From Stereocaulon alpinum (lineage: Eukaryota; Ascomycota; Lecanoromycetes; Lecanorales; Stereocaulaceae), in NCBI GenBank assembly GCA_018257865.1, contig JAEUBA010000133.1:1-53508 (forward strand): DNA of 53,508 nucleotides. The letters run 5' to 3'. This document shows, piece by piece, positions 41,901-52,225 of this stretch (positions are counted from its first letter, which is position 1; every line of letters starts with the position of its first letter). The notes beneath the pieces were generated by a model that did no database searches, was not told the DNA's origin, and saw nothing but the letters and a program-made list of their open reading frames with translations. Made by a program: the position numbers and the translations under genes.

Positions 41901-42680
41901 ATTATATTATACGCGCCTTTAGTTAGGAATATAAGGTTAATAGTACTCTCTAAGCCCCTATTCTACTATATAACTACCTTCTCTAGTAGTCTTAGAACTA
42001 TACCTCTCTCTCCTACTACCTTTAGTAGCTCGTCTACTATAGCGTAGTATATTATTCGTCCTAAGTTATTCTAGTATAGGTAGTATAGGTTAAAGTCTCC
42101 TATAACTATATATTTACCCTTATTCCCTAGCGCTTCCTCTAGTTTTAGGATAGTTATTAGACTATCCTTTAATATATAGCTTACTAGTAAGGGGTTATAG
42201 ATATTATATACCTATACCCTCTCCCCTAGTAGCCCTCTAGTATTCTCTATCCTATCCTTAATATCCTTCTAAGTCCTTATAACTTAGATCTATAATAAGT
42301 ATAAGTCGCCTCCCTAATATTCTACCCCCTAGTTATTAGGATCTATCCTCTTATTTATATAGAAATATATCCTAGCCTCTAAGTCTCCTCTATAGGCTAA
42401 GTAGAATCTACTTATACTTATATTATATAAGGTTCTATTTATTAGGTTATATACTAGCTCCTAAATTACTAATACGTCTATATCTTTTACGTCTTTATTT
42501 TTAAGAAGTAGTACTATTACTATATCCTTCTTCCTCTATATATTATACTATAGTATTTTTAGGTAGGGTATATCCCTTATTAGGTAAGGGCTGCTTAGAT
42601 ATTCTCCTATATTTAGGTAGTCTTAGTAGTCTTTACTACTTCTAAAGTCTGCCTAAGGGTATTCGTTAGATTAATCCTCT
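38961..42680 (-). pseudogene. LINE copy 2 ORF2: endonuclease and reverse transcriptase
   Basis: AP-endonuclease at the start: LKILQYNVQRRKDIVIVLLL near 42545-42490 and DIDVLVIQELVYN near 42480-42440 (family motif ILQ.N...S and D...IQEPW.N). Reverse transcriptase in the middle: a GLP.GSPISPILFLFFN block near 40560-40500 (QGSPLSP.L), then GGFVDNIYLLVY near 40470-40435. The FVDD box at 40451-40462 reads FVDN. After RT comes the LEVEA.IPPI-type segment near 39905 and the C-terminal Lys-rich part. Function was nicking target DNA and copying element RNA in place. Inactivated by stops and the Asp to Asn change. Confidence 0.87.
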
Positions 42681-42699
42681 CTATAAATAGGGGCTATTA

Positions 42700-44240
42700 C
42701 CCTTACTCTACCCTAAAGAGGGTTATTAGTTATCCCCTCTTTACTACCTCCCTAGTTCCTTTCTAAGGCTTATTTATTATATCCTCTAATACCTTCCTCT
42801 TCCCTTTAGAGATTACTTTATACTACCCTTCTAAGCTAGTTCTTTTTAGTATTACTAGTATAAGCCTTATTAGGTATTACTTTAGGGTCTCTTTAAAGTA
42901 TTTTAGCTTATACTTAATTCTTTACTTAACTTTAGTTTTCTCCTTCTATTAGATTGAATAGGTTTTACTTTATACTAAGTATTCCTCTTTATATACTACG
43001 TACTTAGGCTTACTACTAACTTTTTCTATATAATTATTAGTACTATAGTTTTAGGCGTATATCCTATAGTAGGTAGGGTACTTATATACTTTAGTAATAT
43101 ATCTATACCTATAGTAGTTAAAGTACTACTTAGGGGTAGCCTCTCTTTTCTAGTAATTATAGAAGAGGAGGCTATTCTCTACTACTATTCCTTTTATAAT
43201 AAGTTAGTTCGCTACTTTTAGGCTTAGGACCTTAATTATTATTATAGAGAACCTCTTCTCCCTCCTAAGTATATCTAGCTTTAATATAAATATAGGCTAC
43301 TTAGCCTTTATTATCTCTAACTTTAGGTAGAGCTTCCTATTATCTTTCTTTAGGGTTTTAAAGACCCCCTATTAATCCTTTATATCTATTATCTTTTCTA
43401 CTCTATAGACTACTACTATTACTATCTTCTAAAGTACTCTTATTAACCTATAGAGTCTCCTTACCTACCTATTATCCTTTTCTAGCTCTTCTCTAGCTTT
43501 TACTAAGGCTATCTAGAGGATAATATCCCCCCCTATAGTCCTCCTTATTATAATAATCTCCCTAGTTACCCCTCCTACCCCTCTAAATATTTATACTAGT
43601 TAGGGGAGAGTTACTACGGCTATTTATATTTTTTTGCTATTATTATCGATCCTAACTATTATCTACTTCGCTTTCTTAATATCTTCCGCCTTAGGTATAG
43701 CTAGGTAGATAGTAGTCTAGCCCCCTTAGGCCGTATAGGCTATATCCGCCTAGCTGTTATTTACCCTTCTAGTTAGGTAGTCTTTACGCGTTAATTAGCT
43801 ACGGTATTCCTTTATAGCGTATCTCTTAGCTATATTCTCCTATATATACTCTATAATCCTCTCTACTATATTCTAAAAGAAGCTTTATACTATCTTATTT
43901 ATATTCGCCTATAGCGTCCCCTAAACCTTTTCTATAAACTCTAGTAGCGCCTACTCTATAGCCTTTATATACTACGCTCTTTTATTAGTCCTTTCCCTAC
44001 CCTAAGGGCCTTATAGTCCTCCTATAGGCTTCTACTACTATCGCTATCGCTCTATTATTATATTAGGATATATACCCTATCTACCTTTATTATTAATAAC
44101 CCCCTTCTCTCCTTTCCCTCTATCTTATATTATTTTACTAGGTTCGTAACTTAGTATAATCGCTCGTCTAGCCTAGTAGGCCTATTCGCCCGTCGTACTC
44201 GTCGTTATCGCTATTACCTTCACTGCTAGTTTCCGGAAGT
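42700..44240 (-). pseudogene. LINE copy 2 ORF1 (gag-like RNA-binding protein)
   Basis: Upstream reading frame on the minus strand with a low-complexity charged N-terminal half and two zinc knuckles at 43030-43125: the first has CX2CX4HX4C spacing (Y-F-N-Y-Y-R-Y-R-Y-I-T-K-V-Y), the second CX2CX3HX4C, with all ligands as Tyr. This knuckle pair is typical of LINE ORF1 proteins. It bound LINE RNA in the ribonucleoprotein. The start is not fixed. Confidence 0.78.
43030..43125 (-). other. LINE ORF1 zinc knuckle pair, ligands converted to Tyr
   Basis: First knuckle 43084-43125, second 43030-43068, separated by five codons. Confidence 0.75.
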
Positions 44241-45159
44241 AGTTATTATATCTATCTAAACCTATCTAGATACTTTCAATAAGACTTTTTAGACGCTAGA
44301 AAGCGATTAATTATTAATTACTAGGGGGGCTAGGTCCTAACCCCTTAATTTCTTCTTAAAGGCTAGTATCCCTAGCTATTATTAAAGGCTAGTATCCCTA
44401 GCTATTATTAAAGGCTAGTATCCCCTACTACCTTTTCTAATAAGTTAGAGGCTAGTATTATCCTAGCCGCTAGATACTTATTAAGATCCTTAGGAGATAT
44501 CTATAAGATATCTACTATAGGCGCTAGAAGTCTATTATCTTCCTTATCTTCTAATTTAATACTATCTACTACTAATCTAAACCCTATCTAGTATATAAAT
44601 ACTATTACCTAGGTATACTACCGCTCTAAGTATAAGTACTTTTAATACCTTTTTTAGGACCTAATCTAATTTAATAAGTTATCTCTTAACTATATTAATA
44701 CTAATTATATACCCCTAAAATAGTCCCTATCTCCTTATAACTCTAATTCCGAAGCTAGTAAATTAACCCTAAAACCTCCTAGTAATACTAATATCTTTAG
44801 CCTTTAAGCTAAATATATACTACCTTAGGCTTCCTTAGGTCCTCCTCTAGCGAAATAATAGTATAAAGAGATAACTACCGCTTATCTCTAAAAGACCCTA
44901 CTAACTTAAAGACCTCTAAAGCCTACGCTATAAACCTCTTCTTCTAGTTTAACTCCTACTACTAGCGGAGCTTTAAAAATACCTATATTATAGTAGATAT
45001 TATAGTAGCTAAAGGATCTTATAATAGTAGCGTAAATTTACTACTTACTATAGTAGCTAAAGAATCCTATAGTAGTAGTAGAAGCTTCCTACTTACCTCT
45101 ATCTCTATCTTAAAGTCTAACTTTAGGTACTCCTAGTAGGTAGAGGAGATAGATAATTA

Positions 45160-46250
45160 GCTTATACTTAATAACTTAAAGCCTTTTACTACTAAAACCT
45201 AAGTAAAAGCCTATACTATAATTTATAACTAACTTAGGTTTAATACCTAAAAGATTATAAAGAACCTTATTATAGTAGATAAGATTCTAACTAAAGTCTC
45301 CTTAAATTTTAAGCTAAAAGGAACTAGTATTTATATTAAATTAGTATAATACCTCTATTTAACCTCTCTAAAATCCTTTAAGGATATTACTAAATATACC
45401 TAAAAGTTTTAAGAGGTTAATACTAAACTTAAGGAACTTAATACTAAAGTAGCCCTACTAAAACTATACCTAATTTACCTCTATCTCTTAAGACTTAGTA
45501 AAGCTTATAATATCTTTAAAATAATTTATATTTAAAGCTACGCCCTATTTAGCGCTAATAAAGTTAACTTTAATAAAGTCTCCCTAGCGGCCGCTAATAA
45601 GGAATAATAAATTTAAGTATAGTATAAGTACTCTAGACTAGCGATATTTATAAGTAGGAGGTCTATAAAAGATTATAACTCTATAAATAATAAGCCTTAA
45701 GAATACTACCCCTACTATAAGAAGCTTAAGCGAAAAGATACCTATCTAATTATAAAGTATTAGTAGCTTTACCCTGAAATAAAGCCTAAGAAATTTAAGT
45801 CTAAAGATAAAAGGTTTAAGAAATAGAAGCTAGAATATAATAATAGCCTTATTAAAAAACTAATATTTAGGACCCTTACTATTAATAATAACTTTAATAT
45901 TTAAGGCGCTAGTATAAATAGGGTCCCTATAATTAATATTAGATATATAATAGTAATAATACTAGAAGTTAATCTATTAGGTCTAACTATTATTAATATA
46001 GGGTATATATAATACTCGTTCTACTAGCGCTTTAACTTCGTAACCTTTAAGCCCGCTATTAATACTCTAATTACTAGAATTAGCGGGGTATAGCTTAAAC
46101 TAACTAAGTATAGAATAGTAAAGATCCTATACCTAAGGAAGAATATACTATTATATAATATTCTCTATATACCTAAGTTAGGGGTAAATCTCCTCTTAGG
46201 CTCTTAGCTAATAAATATTAGAATCTATATTAAATTTATTAAAAATAACT
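45160..46250 (+). pseudogene. Copia-1 copy d gag and protease remnant
   Basis: Same blocks as copy b: FTTKTQVKAYTII near 45187-45225, capsid near 45290-45540, basic cluster near 45705-45750, protease near 45985-46010 with AAT for the active-site Asp. Several more stops than copy b. Confidence 0.82.
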
Positions 46251-49240
46251 ATATAATCTTATACCCTAAGCTTAGTAATATAATCGCTAAATAATAATTC
46301 AGCCTCTATATATTAGAACTTCCCTAAGGGTAACTTATATTAAATATATATAATATACCTCTAGACGCTATCCGCTAGCTTTAGTACGCCTATATAAGTT
46401 ATATAGGTTAATAAAACGTAGATTAGCTACCTAATATAGTTATTAGAGTAGACTTCTTAAAGAAATTCTTAGATAAATTAACCTATAAATACTATATTTT
46501 AGGCTGCTATTAGTTTACCTTATATAAGGACTTTATTAAACTTAGAATATACCTAATAGAATTTATTTATAGTAATATTATAGGGCCTATTAAGCCTATT
46601 AGCTTTAACGGTAGTAAATAGGTAGTTACCTTTAAAGATAACTTTACCTACTACTCTAAAGTCTACTATATAAAATATAAATTAGAGCTTAGGGATCTAT
46701 TCTAATAGTTCTAATATAAGTATAAGCGAGTAGGGCGCCTAATCTAACGCCTATATATAGATAATAGGGGCGAATATATTAAAGGAACCTTTTAAGAATA
46801 CCTTAACCTTAAGGGAATTATCTATAAGCCTATAGTACCTAGGAACTTAGAATAAAATAGGATTACTAAATATTTTAGGTAAATTCTTATTAGATATACC
46901 TATCCTCTACTACTAAGCTCTAAACTTAATAAATCCTTTTAGCCTAAAATTATAAAAACGGCTAACTATCTTACTATTTAAAGCTTAGTTATAAAGCTTA
47001 AAAAGACCCTATATAAGGCCTTCTATAAATAGAAGCCCTATCTTAGATATCTTTAAACCCTTAGCTTTAAAATATAGGCCTAAAACCGCCTCTAAAAGAA
47101 ATTTATAGATAAAAGTAATACCTATTTTCTCTTAGGATATAAAGGGGATAGCTATATCTTTTACTTATAATTACTAAAATAGCGCGCTATTATCCGCGTT
47201 ATTAATATCTATATTTAGGAGAAACGGCTCTACTTTTATAGGGGTAAAGAGCCCCTAGCTAAATACTAATAGACCTCTACTTTAGGGGAAGTATATAATA
47301 GGAATTAGAATCCTATTAACTTTAATATATCCTTAATATAATTATCTAACTAAGAATCCTTAGGAGAATTACCTCCTTTAGGGGGAGAATTACCTCCCTT
47401 ACCTCCTATATCTTTTAGAGAAGTATTACCTTCTCTAAGCCTAACTTTACTATTAATACTAAGCTCTCTAGCCCTATTATAGCTAGTATTACTAATAATA
47501 ATAGGTACTATAGAAGAGTAAGAGATAACTTAAGTACTAGTAATATACCCTAAGCTTAATATCCCTAATATATAGGACCTCTCGCTAGACCCTCTCTATA
47601 GATACTTAGTAATCTCTCTACTAGCTTAGGCGAATTTAGCGGAACCCTATAAACCTAAAACCTATACTAAAGTAATAGCTAATAATATATATAAAATATA
47701 GTAGGAGCTCGCTATAAATAACGAATTTAACTCCCTTATAGCTAATAATACTTAGATACTAATATCGCCCTTAGATAGCTAGAAAGTTCTTAGGGGTAGA
47801 TAGGTCTATACCTTAAAATATAGCCCTAAGGGGGAAATTATATATTATAAGGTATACTAAGTTATTTAAGGCTTTAAGTAATAAGAAGGCCTTAATTATA
47901 ATAAAACTTTTACCTTAGTAGTTAAACCTATAAGCTATAAGGCTATATTTATAATTACTGCTGCTATAGATTAGGACCTAAAGTAGATAGATATTAAAAT
48001 AGTATTCCTCTATAGGGATATAGAAGAGGAGATCTTTATAAAATAGCCTAAAGGTTTTATTTAAGGGGAAGTAAAAGTTTACCGCCTAAATAAGGCCTTA
48101 TACAGCTTAAAATAATCCCCTTAAATATAGTATAATACCTTCGCTAGCTTTATAAACGCTAAATTAGGCGTAGTCCTATTAAAAGCTAACTTAAGTATAT
48201 TTATTAACCCTAAAGATAGGACGCTAATTACCCTATATATAGATAATTTACTAATTATAGGCCTTAATAAGGAAGCTATTTAAAGGGTTAAAAATACCCT
48301 TAACTATTAGTTTTATATAACGGATCTTAGGCTATATAGCTATTACCTAGGGATAATAGTTATCTAAAACCGTTAATAATAAACGCTATAACTAAGCTAA
48401 GAGGCCTATATTAAGAAAGTACTTTAGGACTTTAGCCTTTAGGAATATAAAGAAACTACGACCCCTATAGAGATAACTTACTATCTAAAAAAAGCTCCTA
48501 ATAGTTTCTAAGCTAATACCTAAAACCGACTACTATATTAGAAGGCTGTTAGGTTACTAATATATATAATACTAGGGACTTAACCTAATATTATATACCC
48601 TATATTAGTAGTTAGCCGCTATAGTATAAACCTAATATAAGCTTATTAGGGTATAGTTAAACGAATCTGCCGATATCTTAAGTTAATAACTAAATACTAA
48701 TTAACGTTCTTAGGACTAATTTAGGTACTAATAAGCTATACTAACTCTAATTAGGCGGGAGACTATAATATATACTAATCTACCTTAGGGTATATCTTTA
48801 ATATAGGTAGTAGGGCTATTAGCTAGTTATCTAAGCGATAACCTATTATAGCCCTTTCTACCTATAAGGCTAAATATATCGGTTAGACCCTAGCGTCTAA
48901 GGAAGCGGTATAGCTTTAAAACCTACTAAGGTAGCTTAAGCTTAGTAGCTAAAAACCCTAAGCAGTAATTATCTATAGGGATAATTAGGGCGTAATCGCC
49001 CTTATAAAGAATCTAGAATTCTATACTTATAGTAAGTATATTAATATATACTACTACTTTATTAGGGAGTAAGTTACTAATAGTATAGTAGACCTCCGCT
49101 ATATACTTACTAAGTATTAAGTTGCTAATAGGCTTACTAAACCCCTCTATAAGGATAAGTTCGTAGAGTTCCGTAATAACTTAGGCTTAGAATATATCGC
49201 CTAAGGTAGAGCTTTAGTAGGAGTAGCTACCTAAATCTAG
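46251..49240 (+). pseudogene. Copia-1 copy d integrase, reverse transcriptase and RNase H
   Basis: Integrase zinc region near 46385-46515, core near 46560-46860 (NNIIGPIKPISFNGSK-like block with G kept), tail FLLGYKGDSYIF near 47130-47165. RT: PKGFI near 48047-48065, NKALYSLK near 48085-48110, YIDN at 48236-48247. RNase H: GSRAIS, ALSTYKAKYI near 48855-48885. Ends in the 23-bp repeats. Confidence 0.88.
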
Positions 49241-49273
49241 TAGGAGTAGCTACCTAAATTTAGTAGGAGTATC
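49215..49273 (+). repeat. 23-bp repeats in copy d (two units plus partial)
   Basis: Units at 49215-49237 and 49238-49260, partial to 49273. Confidence 0.85.
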
Positions 49274-49652
49274 CCTAAGGATCGCGCGCGAATACTACTT
49301 AAATAGGGCCTACTATACCTAGATTATCCCTAAAGCTATTATTATACTTTATAGTATCTATTAACCCTATATACTACCTAACTACTTATTAGTAAGAAAT
49401 TAGTATATATAGGCTAATAGGGAAAATAAAAATTTAAATAACTATACTTTATTATTTTCCGGAAAGTTTTAGTAGTAATAGTAAAAGATAAGCTCTACTA
49501 TTCTACTAAATACTAAGTATTTAAGGTAAAATCCTACTAAGTAACGGGTTATTAAGGTAAAAAGTAGTTATAACTAGCGTATAGTAAATTAGTTATTTTA
49601 GCGGACTATAATTTAATTATCTAGTATTTAGCGTACTATATTTAAGTAGGAG

Positions 49653-49782
49653 TATTAAAATTTAGGTATTCGTATACTAAGCCTTAGTATTAATAACTAA
49701 GGCTTAGCACTAACCCTTATTTATATCTTATATAGTCGCACTTAGCTAGATAATCAAGTATTCTACCTATTATATTTTAATA
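49653..49782 (+). repeat. Copia-1 copy d 3' LTR (130 bp)
   Basis: TATTAAAATTTAGG...TTTTAATA. More mutated than the copy b LTRs (CGGG changed to TAGG). Confidence 0.92.
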
Positions 49783-51680
49783 TTATAGCTAGTATTACTA
49801 ATAATAATAGGTACTATAGAAGAGTAAGAGATAACTTAAGTACTAGTAATATACTCTAAGCTTAATATCCCTAATATATAGAACCTTTCGCTAGACCCTC
49901 TCTATAGGTACTTAGCGATCTCTCTACTAGCTTAAGCGAATTTAGTAGAACCCTATAAACCTAAAACCTATACTAAAGTAATAGCTAATAATATATATAA
50001 AATATAATAGAAGCTTATTATAAATAACGAATTTAACTCCCTTATAGCTAATAATACTTAGATATTAATATTACCCTTAGATAGCTAGAAAGTTCTTAGG
50101 GGTAGATAGGTCTATACCTTAAAATATAGCCCTAAGGGGGAAATTATACGCTATAAGATATATTAAGTTATTTAAGGCTTTAAGTAATAAAAAGGCTTTA
50201 ATTATAATAAAACTTTCGTCTTAATAGTTAAATCTATAAGTTATAAAGCTATATTTATAATTACGGCTACTATAGATTAGGACCTAAAGTAGATAGACGT
50301 TAAAATAGTATTCCTCTATAGGGATATAAAAGAGGAGATCTTTATAGAATAGCCTAAAGGTTTTATTTAAGAGGAGGTAAAAGTTTACCGCCTAAATAAG
50401 GCCTTATATAGCCTAAAATAATCCCTTTAAGTATAGTATAATACCTTCGCTAGCTTTATAAACGCTAAATTAGGCGTAGTCCTATTAGAAGCTAACTTAA
50501 GCATATTTATTAACCCTAAAGATAGGACGCTAATTACCCTATATATAGATAATTTACTAATTATAGGCCTTAGTAAGGAAGCTATTTAGAGGGTTAAAGA
50601 TACCCTTAATTATTAGTTCTATATAATAGATCTTAGGTTATATAGCTATTACCTAGGGATAATAGTTACCTAAAACCGCTAATAATAAATACTATAACTA
50701 GGCTAAGAGGCCTATATTAAGAAAGTACTTTAGGACTTTAGCCTCTAAGAATATAAAGAAACTATAACCCCTATAGAGATAACTTACTATCTAGAAAAAG
50801 CTCCTAACGGTTTCTAAGCTAATACCTAAGACTAACTACTATATTAGAAGGCTATTAGGTTACTAATATATATAATACTAAGGACTTAACCTAATATTAT
50901 ATACCCTATATTAGTAGTTAGCTGCTATAGTATAAACCTAATATAAGCTTATTAAGGTACGGTTAAATAAATCTTCTAATATCTTAAGTTAATAACTAAA
51001 TACTAATTAATATTCTTAGGACTAATTTAGGTACTAATAGGCTATACTAACTCTAATTAAGCGGGAGACTATAATATATACTAATCTACCTTAGGGTATA
51101 TCTTTAATATAGGTAGTAGGGCTATTAGCTAGTTATCTAAGTAATAACCTATTATAGCCCTTTCTACCTATAAGGCTAAATATATTAGTTAGACCTTAGT
51201 ATCTAAGGAAGCGGTATAGCTTTAAAACCTACTAAAGTAGCTTAAGCTTAGTAGCTAGAAACCTTAGGCAGTAATTATCTATAGGGATAATTAAGGCGTA
51301 ATCGCCCTTATAAAGAATCCGGAATTCTATACTTATAGCAAGTATATTAATATATACTACTACTTTATTAGGGAGTAAGTTACTAATAGTATAATAGACC
51401 TCTACTATACGCCTATTAAGTATTAAGTCGCTAATAGGCTTACTAAACCCCTTTATAAGGATAAGTTCGTAGAGTTCTATAATAACTTAGGCTTAGAATA
51501 TATCGCTTAAGGTAAAGCTTTAGTAGGAGTAGCTACCTAAATCTAGTAGGAGTAGCTACTTAGATTTAGTAGAAGTATCCCTAAGGATCGCGCGCGAATA
51601 CTACTTAAATAGGGCCTACTATACCTAGATTATCCCTAAAGCTATTATTATACTTTATAGTATCTATTAACCCTATATAT
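49783..51680 (+). mobile_element. Copia-1 copy e, internal fragment (RT, RNase H, 3' region)
   Basis: Starts at the equivalent of 9606 in copy b and ends at about the equivalent of 11500. The left edge is the LTR end of copy d and the right edge the reversed LTR of copy f, as if both had inserted into this copy. TTATA (49783-49787) may be one half of copy d's target duplication, but the other half is missing. Confidence 0.88.
49990..51543 (+). pseudogene. Copia-1 copy e reverse transcriptase and RNase H remnant
   Basis: RT blocks as in copy b, with the catalytic box YIDN at 50542-50553 and KALYSLK near 50398-50420. RNase H blocks SRAIS near 51117 and ALSTYKAKYI near 51155-51185. Followed by two 23-bp units (51521-51566). 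Non-functional. Confidence 0.86.
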
Positions 51681-51810
51681 TATTAAAATGTAATAGGTAG
51701 AATACTTGATTATCTAGCTAAGTGCGACTGTATAAGATATAAATAAGGGTTAGTACTAAGCCTTAGTTATTAATGCTAAGGCTTAGTATACGAACACCCG
51801 AATTTTAATA
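51681..51810 (-). repeat. Copia-1 copy f 3' LTR (130 bp, reversed)
   Basis: Plus-strand reading TATTAAAATGTAATAGG...CGAATTTTAATA. The preserved ATG and CGAACACCCGAA help to infer the ancestral LTR. Confidence 0.93.
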
Positions 51811-52225
51811 CTCCTACTTAAATATAGTACGCTAAATACTAGATAATTAAATTATAGTCCGCTAAAACAACTAATTTACTATACGCTAGTTATAACTACT
51901 TTTTACCTTAATAACCTATTACTTAGCAGGATTTCACCTTGAATACTTAGTATTTAGTAGGATAGTAGAGCTTATCTTTTACTATTACTACTAAAACTTT
52001 CCGGAAAATAATAAAGTATAGTTATTTGAATTTTTATTTTCCCTATTAGCCTATATATACTAATTTCTTACTAATAAGTAGTCGGGTAGTATATAGGGTT
52101 AATAGATATTATAAAGTATAATAATAGCTCTAAGGATAATCTAGGTATAGTAGGCCCTATTTAAGTAGTATTCGCGCGCGATCCTTAGGGATACTCCTAC
52201 TAGATCTAGGTAGCTACTCCTACTA

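Larger units (their letters stand above)
38816..44277 (-). mobile_element. Near-complete Tad-like LINE (5.46 kb), copy 2
   Basis: Non-LTR retrotransposon read on the minus strand: 5' end near 44277, ORF1 with zinc knuckles, ORF2 with AP-type endonuclease and reverse transcriptase, 3' untranslated region ending ATAAATCAATTAATC at 38816. No LTRs or TIRs. Domain order fits the Tad1/MGR583 group of fungal LINEs. It is flanked on both sides by Copia-1 sequence. Junction bases AATT/AAT are too short to call a target duplication. Confidence 0.9.
44278..49782 (+). mobile_element. Copia-1 copy d, lacking 5' LTR and start of leader
   Basis: Collinear with 6428-11909 of copy b. Begins at the LINE junction (AATAAGACTTTTTAGACGC). 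Has one extra leader repeat (GGCTAGTATCCCTAGCTATTATTAAA, 44356-44410). Ends with the 3' LTR at 49782, directly followed by another Copia-1 fragment (copy e). Confidence 0.92.

Noticed and set aside
36285..49782. Copies c and d as two halves of one Copia-1 split by the LINE
   Set aside because: They overlap by about 2 kb of the same element, so they cannot be simple halves.
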